Assembly: GCF_003144315.1 (NCBI RefSeq)
Contig: NZ_MPDK01000005.1
Coordinates: 1 to 64,000 of the forward strand
Direction: 5' to 3'
DNA from: Sulfoacidibacillus thermotolerans
GTDB lineage: Bacteria > Bacillota > Bacilli > Alicyclobacillales > SLC66
Length of the DNA stretch: 64,000 nt
Shown here: positions 46,671 to 55,275 of the stretch, piece by piece
Layout of the letters: each line of letters starts with the position of its first letter
Numbering within the stretch: position 1 is the first letter of the stretch
The notes under the pieces: model-generated
Database searches by the model: none
What the model saw: the letters and a program-made list of their open reading frames with translations, nothing else
What the model was told of the DNA's origin: nothing
Position numbers and translations under genes: made by a program

Positions 46671-48209
46671 ATGAATGAATTCCTGACGAACCTGGTGGGC
46701 CGCCTAAAAAACTACTATCAGGGGTTAGAGTCGCGGCAACGTCGAAATCTTTTGTTGATCGCTATATTTTTTCTTCTAACAATCCTTATTCTTTCGTTTA
46801 TTTTTCTAAACCCAAACTATCAGGTGGTCTTTTCTAATCTTGGGGCTAAATCTGCAGGAGAAATCACGCAAAAACTCGATCAAATGAAGATTCCGTATCA
46901 GTTACAAGGCAACAGTATTCTAGTTCCTGCTGCAGATGCGGATAAGGTTCGGATTGACATGGCGATGGATGGATTACCGGCAAGCGGGATGATTCAGTAT
47001 TCGTCCATTTTTGATCAAGGGAATTTATTTGGGATGACCTCGCAGGAGTTGAATTTGCAGACTCTGGATGTTCTAGAACAACGCATTGCACAGTCGCTGG
47101 AGCTCATTAATGGGGTGGAAAATGCGCAAGTAAATGTTGTATTTCCACAGCAGCAGACATTTCTTGATCCAAGCGCTGACATGGGCGCAAAAGCTTCAGT
47201 CGTGATTACAGTCGGTGCAGGAGCTGCGCTTACCCCAAGTCAAGTGTTTGGCATTCAGCAACTTGTCGCACATGCTGTGCAAGGATTAAGTGCGAATCAA
47301 GTTACTGTAATCGATCAGTATGGAAACGATCTGTCATCCTCTGTTCCGAGTGCACTTGGCACGGCGGGTTTGACCAGTCAACTGGCAAATGAAATCAGTA
47401 TGCGCACGGCGCTGGAACAATCGATGGCGAGTGAATTAAAAGCGAGTTTGACGAAGCTTGTAGGTCCAGGCAATGTGGAGGTTGTCGTACATGCCAATGT
47501 CACATTTAATCGCGTACAGCAACAGCAACATATTGTAAAACAAGGACCGATTTTATCAAACCAAGCACAGTCTTCCTCAAGTACGGGGGGGGCGAGTGGA
47601 GTGGGGGGGATCGCTGGTCAAGCGACTCAGAATCCAAACATTCCTACGTATGGATCTCCGGGTGCGGGTACAGGATCTTCTTCGACAGACCGTTCCTCGA
47701 CTACGAATTATGATAACAGTTATACGAATACCTCGACCTCGTTTGATCCGATGCAAATTCAGGGGTACACAGTCAGTGTGTTGATTAACTCGAATGCAAT
47801 TCCCTTGACGAAGACCTTGTCGCAAAGCATTCAGTCTTATGTGTTAACTGCGATGGGACAACAAGCGACGGGGAAGGTCTCACCGAGTGTCACCGTGCTT
47901 GGCGTTCCTTTTGCTCCTGGTCAAGGGAATCTACCTGTCGCGCCGAGTTGGTACAATTCCCCACTTGCGCTTGGTGGCTTGGCAACGTTATTGCTTGGTG
48001 GAATGGGGACTGCTGTCTTTATGGTGCTGCGTTCGCGCAACCGCAAGCGGTTGACAGAGGATGCATTAGATTCTCTATCGGTCGCTTCATTGGCGAGTCC
48101 ACCTCCAGAACCTGAAGACGTGACATTGACAAAAATGTTGCAAGAACTAGCAGTGAAAAAACCAGACGCATTTGCTTCGCTTTTGCGTACATGGTTGTCT
48201 GACGAATAG
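46671..48209 (+). CDS. fliF: Flagellar MS-ring protein FliF
   Basis: The 512-residue protein has two TM segments (about 25-45 and about 430-455) flanking a periplasmic YscJ/FliF region (QGNSILVPAADADKVRIDMA, SQELNLQTLDVLEQRIAQSL). A Ser/Gly-rich low-complexity stretch is at about 300-355. The C-terminal cytoplasmic tail (ALDSLSVAS onward) would bind FliG. It is standard length. Confidence 0.96.
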   Translation: MNEFLTNLVGRLKNYYQGLESRQRRNLLLIAIFFLLTILILSFIFLNPNYQVVFSNLGAKSAGEITQKLDQMKIPYQLQGNSILVPAADADKVRIDMAMDGLPASGMIQYSSIFDQGNLFGMTSQELNLQTLDVLEQRIAQSLELINGVENAQVNVVFPQQQTFLDPSADMGAKASVVITVGAGAALTPSQVFGIQQLVAHAVQGLSANQVTVIDQYGNDLSSSVPSALGTAGLTSQLANEISMRTALEQSMASELKASLTKLVGPGNVEVVVHANVTFNRVQQQQHIVKQGPILSNQAQSSSSTGGASGVGGIAGQATQNPNIPTYGSPGAGTGSSSTDRSSTTNYDNSYTNTSTSFDPMQIQGYTVSVLINSNAIPLTKTLSQSIQSYVLTAMGQQATGKVSPSVTVLGVPFAPGQGNLPVAPSWYNSPLALGGLATLLLGGMGTAVFMVLRSRNRKRLTEDALDSLSVASLASPPPEPEDVTLTKMLQELAVKKPDAFASLLRTWLSDE

Positions 48210-48221
48210 GGGTGTGGGGCG

Positions 48222-49232
48222 ATGGCGAGAACTGATCACTTCACAAACCGTCAAAAAGCGGCAATCTTGCTTATTTCACTAGGGCCAGAAGTAGCATCTA
48301 CGATCTATCATCATCTGCGCGAGGATGAAATTGAAGAGTTGACTTTAGAGATTGCTGCTTTGCGTCGCGTGGAAAGTGAAGAACGCTCTAGTATTTTAAA
48401 GGAATTTCATGAGTTGGCGGTGGCTCAAGATTACATAACTCAAGGCGGGATTGAGTATGCCCGCGAGATCTTACAAAAAGCGCTCGGTGCGGAACGCGCC
48501 GTCGCGATTATTGACCGCTTAACTGCATCCTTGCAAGTGAGACCGTTTGAGTTTGCGAGAAAAGCGAATCCTAGCCAAGTTCTTGGGTTTATCCAAAATG
48601 AACATCCTCAGACGATTGCGCTTGTTCTTTCCTATCTAGATGCCGCGCAAGCATCTACTATTCTCGGAGCATTGCCGACCGCTTTGCGAACCGAAGTTGC
48701 CCGGCGCATCGCGACGATGGATGCGATGAGTCCAGAAGTCGTTTCCACTGTGGAACGCGTGCTTGAAAATAAACTCGCTCAGACCGCTTCTCCTGATTCG
48801 ATGAATGTAGGGGGTCTTGATGCGATTGTACAAATTATTAACGGAGTGGATCGCGCGACAGAGAAAAGTATCTTAGAACAACTCGAAGAGAGCGATCCGG
48901 AACTTGCTGAAGAAATTAAAAAGCGCATGTTCGTATTTGAAGATATTGTATTTCTTGACAATCGTGCGATTCAGCGTGTCATACGCGATGTCGAACAAAG
49001 TGATTTGCAACTTGCCTTACGCACTGCGAGTGAAGACGTGCAAGAAGCCATCTATCGCAACATGTCCAAGCGCATGGTGGAAACGTTCAAACAAGATATG
49101 GAGTTTGCAGGACCAGTGCGGTTGCGCGATGTAGAGGATGCACAGCAGCGGATTGTCGCCCAAATTCGTCAGCTCGAAGATATGGGTGAAATAGTGATTA
49201 GTCGCGGTGGAGGGGATGACATCCTTGTCTAA
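48222..49232 (+). CDS. fliG: Flagellar motor switch protein FliG
   Basis: The 336-residue protein has the N, middle and C armadillo-type domains: NRQKAAILLISLGPEVASTIY, EHPQTIALVLSYLDAAQAS and the C-terminal torque helix (MFVFEDIVFLDNRAIQRVIRDV). It forms the C-ring face contacting MotA/stator. The ATG follows gtgtggggcg, and its 3' end overlaps the fliH start. Confidence 0.96.
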   Translation: MARTDHFTNRQKAAILLISLGPEVASTIYHHLREDEIEELTLEIAALRRVESEERSSILKEFHELAVAQDYITQGGIEYAREILQKALGAERAVAIIDRLTASLQVRPFEFARKANPSQVLGFIQNEHPQTIALVLSYLDAAQASTILGALPTALRTEVARRIATMDAMSPEVVSTVERVLENKLAQTASPDSMNVGGLDAIVQIINGVDRATEKSILEQLEESDPELAEEIKKRMFVFEDIVFLDNRAIQRVIRDVEQSDLQLALRTASEDVQEAIYRNMSKRMVETFKQDMEFAGPVRLRDVEDAQQRIVAQIRQLEDMGEIVISRGGGDDILV

Positions 49233-50046
49233 AATTCTGCGTCCACGATCTCAAAATTTTCCTTCTCGTAAGATCGAAGCACAAGCTGATCGATCGGTCG
49301 TGCAGGGATCAAATTTGGAAGATGCTGCGAAAGGACCAGATGTGCTGGGTTTTGATCAAGTGGCCGCAAAGGAAAGGCAGATTGCCTCTCTCGAAACGCA
49401 AATCCACGAGTATGAGGACAAGCTTGAAGAATTAAAAGCAAAAGCAAAGGATGCGTTGGAACAAAATCGCGTTGCGGCGCAACAATTGCTTGATCAGGCG
49501 CAACAAGAGGCGCAGGTACTTCTTGCACAGGCAAAAAAGACAGGGGAAGCAGCTGGTTATCAGGCGGGGGAAATAGCGGCCAGAGAAGCTTGGGAAGATC
49601 TTCTTGCACAAGCGAGACGGACTTTGGAATTTGCAGAACAAGAACGCAGGGAGAGAGTGCGCAGTTCTGAGGCGATGATTGTAGCGTTGGCGATTGAGAT
49701 TGCGCAAAAAATAGTTGAGTTACACTTGGAAGTTGACGGAAAACTGGTGTCGCGCTTACTCAGTGATTTATTGCTTGAAGTTGACAAAGCAAAACGAATT
49801 GAAGTGCGAGTCGCGCCAAGCGATTTGGAACAGACACTCGAACAGCGTGGTGCCTATGAGCGAATCTTAAGTCACCAAGCAGAACTATTGATCGTGCCAG
49901 ATGGTGGACTGAGCAAAGGGGACGTCGTAATCGTCTCGGAGCATGGCACAGTAGATAGTCGCATATCAACGCGCTTTGCAGAAGTCGAGCGCGTTTTAAC
50001 ACAGTGCGTGCGCGACTGGGAGAAGAGTGGCGAATCAGATGGATAA
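49225..50046 (+). CDS. fliH: Flagellar export ATPase regulator FliH
   Basis: The 273-residue protein has an extended central coiled coil (about 50-130, Glu/Lys/Gln-rich with GEAAGYQAGEIAARE) and a C-terminal FliH/V-ATPase E-subunit-like domain (ALAIEIAQKIVELHL, VPDGGLSKGDVVI). The start TTG at 49225 lies eight bases after GGAGGGG; an ATG at 49216 is inside the ribosome-binding site. The overlap with fliG suggests coupling. Confidence 0.9.
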   Translation: MSKILRPRSQNFPSRKIEAQADRSVVQGSNLEDAAKGPDVLGFDQVAAKERQIASLETQIHEYEDKLEELKAKAKDALEQNRVAAQQLLDQAQQEAQVLLAQAKKTGEAAGYQAGEIAAREAWEDLLAQARRTLEFAEQERRERVRSSEAMIVALAIEIAQKIVELHLEVDGKLVSRLLSDLLLEVDKAKRIEVRVAPSDLEQTLEQRGAYERILSHQAELLIVPDGGLSKGDVVIVSEHGTVDSRISTRFAEVERVLTQCVRDWEKSGESDG

Positions 50047-51361
50047 GCGATTGGCATTTTATCGACGATGTCTTGCGGATGTAAAACTGCATCGGATTCA
50101 CGGCCGAATTGAAAAGGTGATCGGTTTAACGATTGAATCAAGAGGCCCAGTAGCCCGCATAGGGGATGTTTGTATTGTTAAGTCTGGGACGGGAAAAGAA
50201 TCGTTGTGTGAAGTGGTTGGATTTCGTCGAGATGATGTTTTGCTCATGCCGCTTGGTTCAGTAGAAGGGCTAGGTCCTGGAAGTGAGGTTAGGGCGACGG
50301 GGGAGTCGTTAAAAATTCGCGTGGGGCCAGAACTGTTAGGGCGTGTTGTCGATGGCTTAGGCAACCCGATTGACGACTTGGAACCCCTACCAGACAGGGA
50401 ATGGAGGCCGCTTCACCGAGATCCTCCTTCTCCACTGTCGCGTCCGCGCATTAATACTCCGCTATGTACAGGTGTGCGTGTGATTGATGGCCTGCTAACT
50501 GTAGGACAGGGGCAACGCATCGGGCTGTTTGCGGGCAGTGGAGTTGGAAAAAGCACACTGCTAGGAATGATCGCGAAAAATAGTGAGGCAGATGTGAACG
50601 TGATCGCTCTTATCGGTGAAAGAGGTCGTGAGGTGCGTGAATTTATTGAGCGCGATCTTGGAGAAGAAGGGCGTAAGCGTTCTGTGGTTGTTGTCGCTAC
50701 GTCCGATCAACCAGCGCTTGTCCGCGTCAAAGGTGCATTTACGGCGACCGCTATCGCTGAGTATTTCCGTGATCAAGGGCTTCAAGTGGCACTGATGATG
50801 GATTCAGTGACGCGTTTTGCAATGGCACAACGTGAACTTGGGTTGGCCGTCGGTGAACCGCCAACAGCGCGCGGTTATACGCCTTCGGTGTTTAACCTGT
50901 TGCCAAAGTTACTAGAGCGTGCAGGACGAGCCAAACGTGGGGCCATCACAGCAATTTATACGGTTCTGGTAGACGGTGATGATTTGCAAGACCCGATTGC
51001 TGATGCGGTGCGAGGAATTTTGGATGGTCACTTTGTTTTGACGCGGGAACTTGCAAATAGGGGACATTTTCCTGCCTTAGATCCACTGCAAAGTGTCAGT
51101 CGTTTGATGAGTGATTTAGTGTCGGATGAACATCTTCAATCTGCGGTTCAAGTACGTGCACTACTTGCTGCAAAACGCGAGGTGGAGGATCTCATCCGTA
51201 TTGGGGCTTATCAAAAAGGGACTGATCGCTTGGCGGACTTGGCGATTACTGTCGAACCGCAGTTATTGACATTTTTGCGACAGAGCCGCGATGAAAGCAC
51301 CGATTTTGCATCGACCCTGCAAGTGCTTCAGGCGATTGCAAGAGGGGTGGTTGCAGAGTGA
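50027..51361 (+). CDS. fliI: Flagellum-specific export ATPase FliI
   Basis: The 444-residue ATPase has Walker A AGSGVGKST, the GERGREVREFIE stretch, Walker B-like VALMMDSVTRFA and the export motif region GYTPSVFNLLPKLLERAG. It energises type III export with FliH and FliJ. The GTG at 50027 overlaps fliH; an ATG at 50039 is an alternative. Confidence 0.95.
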   Translation: MANQMDKRLAFYRRCLADVKLHRIHGRIEKVIGLTIESRGPVARIGDVCIVKSGTGKESLCEVVGFRRDDVLLMPLGSVEGLGPGSEVRATGESLKIRVGPELLGRVVDGLGNPIDDLEPLPDREWRPLHRDPPSPLSRPRINTPLCTGVRVIDGLLTVGQGQRIGLFAGSGVGKSTLLGMIAKNSEADVNVIALIGERGREVREFIERDLGEEGRKRSVVVVATSDQPALVRVKGAFTATAIAEYFRDQGLQVALMMDSVTRFAMAQRELGLAVGEPPTARGYTPSVFNLLPKLLERAGRAKRGAITAIYTVLVDGDDLQDPIADAVRGILDGHFVLTRELANRGHFPALDPLQSVSRLMSDLVSDEHLQSAVQVRALLAAKREVEDLIRIGAYQKGTDRLADLAITVEPQLLTFLRQSRDESTDFASTLQVLQAIARGVVAE

Positions 51362-51801
51362 AAAACTCGAATAGAATTCAGCGGATGGGACGTTTGTATG
51401 CACAGCTATTAAAAGCAAAAGAACAAGAGCAACAGCATATCCGTCTGCAGGCAGAAGTGCAACGTGAACAATTGATTGGAGCGAGAGAGGCATTTGATGA
51501 GATTTTTGCAACTTGGCAGGAAACGGCTGCCGATGGGGCTGACGTTTTGCAATGGCATCGTTATGAGGCCCTTTTAGAGGGGCGAATCATGCAACAGGAA
51601 CAAGCGGTTGTGACACTCGAAGGAGAGTTAAAAATAGCCGTGGAAAAGACGAAGTCAGCCTATCAGCAATCTGAAAAGTGGAATCGCTTTGAGGAACGAG
51701 TGCAAGCAATGGAACAGCGTCAAAAAGAGCGAACGAGGATGGCCGTCAATGATGAGTTAGCACTGAATCAAAAGCGTGTAGGGGTCGATCATGAAGAGTA
51801 A
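51358..51801 (+). CDS. fliJ: Flagellar export chaperone FliJ
   Basis: The 147-residue protein is almost entirely helical and charged, a coiled coil as in FliJ (QRMGRLYAQLLKAKEQEQQ at start). The identification rests mainly on position between fliI and the MotE-like gene. The GTG start overlaps the fliI stop (GTGA). Confidence 0.85.
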   Translation: MKNSNRIQRMGRLYAQLLKAKEQEQQHIRLQAEVQREQLIGAREAFDEIFATWQETAADGADVLQWHRYEALLEGRIMQQEQAVVTLEGELKIAVEKTKSAYQQSEKWNRFEERVQAMEQRQKERTRMAVNDELALNQKRVGVDHEE

Positions 51802-52387
51802 AGGAAAGGTTTCCGTCAATAAGGCGGAGGGAGAACGGCGCTTTCGTCCACTGTCATGGATCTTTTATTATGTTTTACTTCCGATCATAGCGACTGCGCT
51901 TTTTGCGGCTGTGGCCTTGCAAATTCTCGGCTATAACGTAATCGGAACACTAGAATCGCGCATTACCCGGATTGCAGGTACTCACCAATTGCTAAATCAT
52001 GGGGCGGGTTCCACGTCATCAGCGCAAACTGCCGCTTTGCGTATCGAAGTAGCACAAAAACAGTTGACGATCGAAACTCTAAATCGTAAAGTTGCGGCTC
52101 TTTCTCAGCAGGTAGCATTGTCAACTCGCCAAATACAGTCAGAAAAAACTGCGATTCAAGCGTTACAAGCAAAACTTGCACAAAAGCAAAGTGCTGCTGC
52201 AATTGCTGCAAAGCAAGCTGCGATTTATACCAACATGTCATCACAACAAGCAGCGGTTATCTTACTTCAACTTTCGCAAAGTGAACAGGTCGCGATCTTA
52301 AAAGATATGAGTTCGGCAGATGCGGCGTCAATCCTTGCGGATATGCCTGCGAAACAAGCAGCGCAATTACTTCAAGCAGGGGCATAA
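51791..52387 (+). CDS. MotE/YlxF-like flagellar membrane protein
   Basis: The 198-residue protein has one TM helix (about 24-46), a long coiled coil (about 80-130) and a C-terminal MgtE N-terminal-like helical repeat (ILLQLSQSEQVAILKDMSSADAASILADMPAKQ with AAVI before). This is the layout of YlxF and of MotE, a chaperone of MotC in proteobacteria. It is encoded at the ylxF position, before fliK. The role in Bacilli is not established. Confidence 0.8.
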   Translation: MKSKGKVSVNKAEGERRFRPLSWIFYYVLLPIIATALFAAVALQILGYNVIGTLESRITRIAGTHQLLNHGAGSTSSAQTAALRIEVAQKQLTIETLNRKVAALSQQVALSTRQIQSEKTAIQALQAKLAQKQSAAAIAAKQAAIYTNMSSQQAAVILLQLSQSEQVAILKDMSSADAASILADMPAKQAAQLLQAGA

Positions 52388-52492
52388 AGCGATCTTCAAA
52401 TGTGGTTTTGGAAGTGAGGTGATGCTAGGCGCCTAGAGATTGCGTGTTGCTATGTGAGAGGCTGCGTTGGGGGAAGGAGGTGACTAAGACTT

Positions 52493-53941
52493 TTGAACGG
52501 TGGAATCGATCTGCTTTCTAGCTTGACAAGTATGCAGATGGGAAAAACAAAGAGTGGATCGTCTAAACAGCATGATCGACAAAAAGTGGAATCAGCGAGT
52601 AAAGTGCAACAAGATTTTCGTGCGCTCATGCAAACTCATGTAGCAATTCGTGTAGCAACTCGGGAGGTTCGCAAACCACCCGTTGTGTCGGTAGGTGTAA
52701 AGGGGAAGAAACAAAACAAGGATTCCAAAGTCAAGGATGCTAATACATTGACCCTTGGAGCGCCAATTGTTGTTCATGAGAGCAAACAACATCTTCCCAC
52801 TTCCCCAATTGTCACAGGCTCGCGAGATCTACGTGTGCATGAGCATAAGATGCAAAATGGTTTTTTGTCTGATCGCTATTTATCAGGCGAATCTAATGCT
52901 CAAGGAGTTAGTAGGCAAAAAAATGTGACAGGTGGGGTGAGGCAAGAAAGCAGGGTGCCAGTTGCTCAGTCACATCTTGCCCGCCAGCAGGTGAAAACAC
53001 CGATTTCTTATTCGAGGATTGTCACAAGTGAGAGACATTTGACTCAACTTTCCTTGGAAATGCCTTCGCGCTCACGTTTGAACGGTTCTAGAAACACGGA
53101 TCGGGTTTTAAAAAGTGTTTTGCCTCAAACTCAACAAATGGCTTACCCTATTTCGCGTGCTCCAGTCTCTTTACGCTTGGTGCAAGGAACGACAATTGAG
53201 AAAAAAATGCGCCTTGACGCGCCCGTTTCTCACAAACACATCGAAGTCATTAAACGCGGTGCATGGGGCGACAAACAAAAACCAAGCGGCGAAACACCTC
53301 GATTTGTTCAGGCGAGAATGGCTTCTTCGATCGCGAAGAATCACGATGTGATGGGGAGGCACTCTTCCTCATCTGGTCGCGAACAAAAGAACGGTGGCAC
53401 TTCAATCGCTCGTGCTGTCCAGCAAGATGGCGCCTATCAAGTGGGGCAGTTGGCGCCACCATCTACCACAAATAGCGCTGCTGGATTGGGGCAAGAGCCG
53501 GTTTTTGCACAGCAGATTGTATATGCAACGACACAGTGGATTTCTCGACAAATTGCGCAGCGCAATTTATTGGGCCGTTCGACAGTTGTGATGACACTTG
53601 TACCCGCACATTTAGGGAAGTTACATTTGAGCATCACTGCTTCAAAAAATGGCGTTCTACAAGTAAGTTTCACAACCTCAAATGGAGAAGCGCAGTCTTT
53701 GATACATGATCAGATGTCCACACTCTTAAACCAGTTGCAGTTGCAAGGGTTTCAATCAGTTGCAATCGACGTTCGCACAGATTTAGGGCAGCAAAATCAA
53801 ACGTCTTCACAACAAACGGCACCGTCGTACAAAACGAACTCACTTGGTAGCAATGAACGTGCTTTTAATGCAAGAACAGCAGTGCATTTTGAGCGAGTTG
53901 ATCAAGCGTTGCTTTACGATGGTTTTTATGCGGAGGCGTAG
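52493..53941 (+). CDS. fliK: Flagellar hook-length control protein FliK
   Basis: The 482-residue protein has a low-complexity basic N-terminal two thirds (secreted ruler) and the FliK C-terminal domain (TLVPAHLGKLHLSITASKNG, then LQLQGFQSVAIDV). The start TTG at 52493 follows the strong aaggaggtga. Sequence upstream of the C-terminal domain is poorly conserved in this family. Confidence 0.88.
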   Translation: MNGGIDLLSSLTSMQMGKTKSGSSKQHDRQKVESASKVQQDFRALMQTHVAIRVATREVRKPPVVSVGVKGKKQNKDSKVKDANTLTLGAPIVVHESKQHLPTSPIVTGSRDLRVHEHKMQNGFLSDRYLSGESNAQGVSRQKNVTGGVRQESRVPVAQSHLARQQVKTPISYSRIVTSERHLTQLSLEMPSRSRLNGSRNTDRVLKSVLPQTQQMAYPISRAPVSLRLVQGTTIEKKMRLDAPVSHKHIEVIKRGAWGDKQKPSGETPRFVQARMASSIAKNHDVMGRHSSSSGREQKNGGTSIARAVQQDGAYQVGQLAPPSTTNSAAGLGQEPVFAQQIVYATTQWISRQIAQRNLLGRSTVVMTLVPAHLGKLHLSITASKNGVLQVSFTTSNGEAQSLIHDQMSTLLNQLQLQGFQSVAIDVRTDLGQQNQTSSQQTAPSYKTNSLGSNERAFNARTAVHFERVDQALLYDGFYAEA

Positions 53942-53955
53942 GAGGAGGGTTTATT

Positions 53956-54417
53956 CTGAGTACAACGACGACGCAGACAGGGATTTCACCTGTTTCCTAT
54001 TCTACTTCAACGTCAGGCACAACATCGACTTCGACGACGAGTACCACAAGTACGGATCAATTAGGGAAGAATGCCTTTTTGCAATTGCTTGTGACACAAA
54101 TGAAGTATCAAGATCCATTATCGCCGCAGAGTAACACACAATTTATTGCTCAATTGGCACAGTTTTCGTCGCTCGAGCAAATGACAAATGTGGCGCAGGG
54201 AGAGCAAAATCTGATCGCAGATTTGCAAGCTTTACAAACTTCACAGTCTTTGACGGGTGCTTTACAGTTGCTCGGTGCGACCGTAACGGTTATGACTAGC
54301 AATGGATCGCAGACTTCCGGTACTGTAACCGCTGTGCAAACGTCGGGAAGTGCACCGACTGTCATGATAAACGGTACAGCGTATCCAATCTCCTCTATCC
54401 AATCTGTTACTCGCTAA
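53956..54417 (+). CDS. flgD: Hook-cap scaffold protein FlgD, CTG start
   Basis: The 153-residue frame runs upstream of the first conventional start. The conserved FlgD N-terminal segment (DQLGKNAFLQLLVTQMKYQDPL) begins before any ATG, GTG or TTG that would keep it, so translation probably starts at the CTG at 53956, six bases after GGAGGAGGG (ATT at 53953 is the alternative). A Ser/Thr-rich linker (about 2-33) precedes the FlgD core and ends in an Ig-like domain (LLGATVTVMTSNGSQTSGTV). It caps the growing hook. Confidence 0.85.
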   Translation: MSTTTTQTGISPVSYSTSTSGTTSTSTTSTTSTDQLGKNAFLQLLVTQMKYQDPLSPQSNTQFIAQLAQFSSLEQMTNVAQGEQNLIADLQALQTSQSLTGALQLLGATVTVMTSNGSQTSGTVTAVQTSGSAPTVMINGTAYPISSIQSVTR

Positions 54418-54622
54418 GGTCAAAAGTACCGTTGTACTGTGTGAGCGGGTCTCGATGTTCTAAAGTGACGATGCTGCGCAATTTCGACAGGAATTTGCGC
54501 AGCGGTGTCGAATCATAGTATGCGAGAATCCTTCGCGGGTTGCAAAGCGGTTGTTTTGCTCAACCTCGGGCCTTTCACCGCGGCAAACGCTGCGAGAACT
54601 CGCAGTTTGGTGGTGAGGGTAA
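54418..54622 (+). other. Intergenic region where flgE is expected, with hairpins
   Basis: No hook gene is found between flgD and swrD. The 205 bases contain a stem (GCTGCGCAA near 54473 pairing with TTGCGCAGC near 54500) and a second (CTGCGA/TCGCAG near 54588-54605). Neither has a T-run. No frame shows FlgE-like sequence, so there is no obvious remnant. Confidence 0.5.
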
Positions 54623-54847
54623 GTGATTCATTTGACGCGTATGAACGGCATTTCATTCCACTTAAATGCGATCATGATCGAGGTCATCGAAGCTACACCA
54701 GATACGGTGATCACATTGGTTTCGGGTCGTAAGTACATAGTTCGCGAACATGCAGATGAAGTGATCGATCAGATCACACGTTATTACAGATCGATTGGAT
54801 TAGTGGGTAATATTGCGTCACAAGTGGGGGGTGGTCATCTGGAATGA
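54623..54847 (+). CDS. swrD: SwrD (FlbD) flagellar protein
   Basis: The 74-residue protein has the FlbD/SwrD core (IHLTRMNGISFHLNA, then EATPDTVITLVSGRKYIV). In B. subtilis SwrD raises motor torque. GTG at 54623 follows gtgaggg. The tail is longer than usual. Its identity places flgE just upstream in the standard order, though flgE is missing here. Confidence 0.9.
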   Translation: MIHLTRMNGISFHLNAIMIEVIEATPDTVITLVSGRKYIVREHADEVIDQITRYYRSIGLVGNIASQVGGGHLE

Positions 54848-55263
54848 ATCGCAAGCGTGTGGTTCTAATTGGAATTCTAGCGATTGGGGTGATCGTGGTC
54901 GGAGGAGCTGCGGCTTATGAGTTTGTGATTAAACCGATGGATAGTGGACCTCCAAGTGCCGCACAACTTGCAGCTTGGCAGTATAGTGTCCCTAAAATCA
55001 CGACAAATTTGCAGGATAATGGCATCATCGAGATGCAAGTGACCCTACAAGCACCAAGTGCTGCTGTGGCTGCGGAGTTATCAGATCGCGCAGCACAGGT
55101 TGAGGATGCTGTGATCGCTGTGTTGCATGGCCTCAGTGGTCAACAAATCATGCAACCGGGCGGCCGCCATCTAGTAAAATTACTTGTTTTAAAACGAATT
55201 AATTCATTTTTAACGTCAGGAAAAGTTACTGAGGTTTATATTGATTCTTTAATCGTGCAATAA
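54844..55263 (+). CDS. fliL: Flagellar basal body-associated protein FliL
   Basis: The 139-residue protein has an N-terminal TM helix (VVLIGILAIGVIVVGGAAAY) and the FliL domain ending in VTEVYIDSLIVQ. The ATG overlaps the swrD stop (ATGA). FliL associates with the stator around the motor. Confidence 0.92.
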   Translation: MNRKRVVLIGILAIGVIVVGGAAAYEFVIKPMDSGPPSAAQLAAWQYSVPKITTNLQDNGIIEMQVTLQAPSAAVAAELSDRAAQVEDAVIAVLHGLSGQQIMQPGGRHLVKLLVLKRINSFLTSGKVTEVYIDSLIVQ

Positions 55264-55275
55264 GGAGGCATGGGG

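Noticed and set aside
54505-54732. 75-codon ORF in the flgD-swrD gap as a possible flgE remnant
   Set aside because: Its sequence shows no hook-protein motifs and it runs into swrD in another frame.
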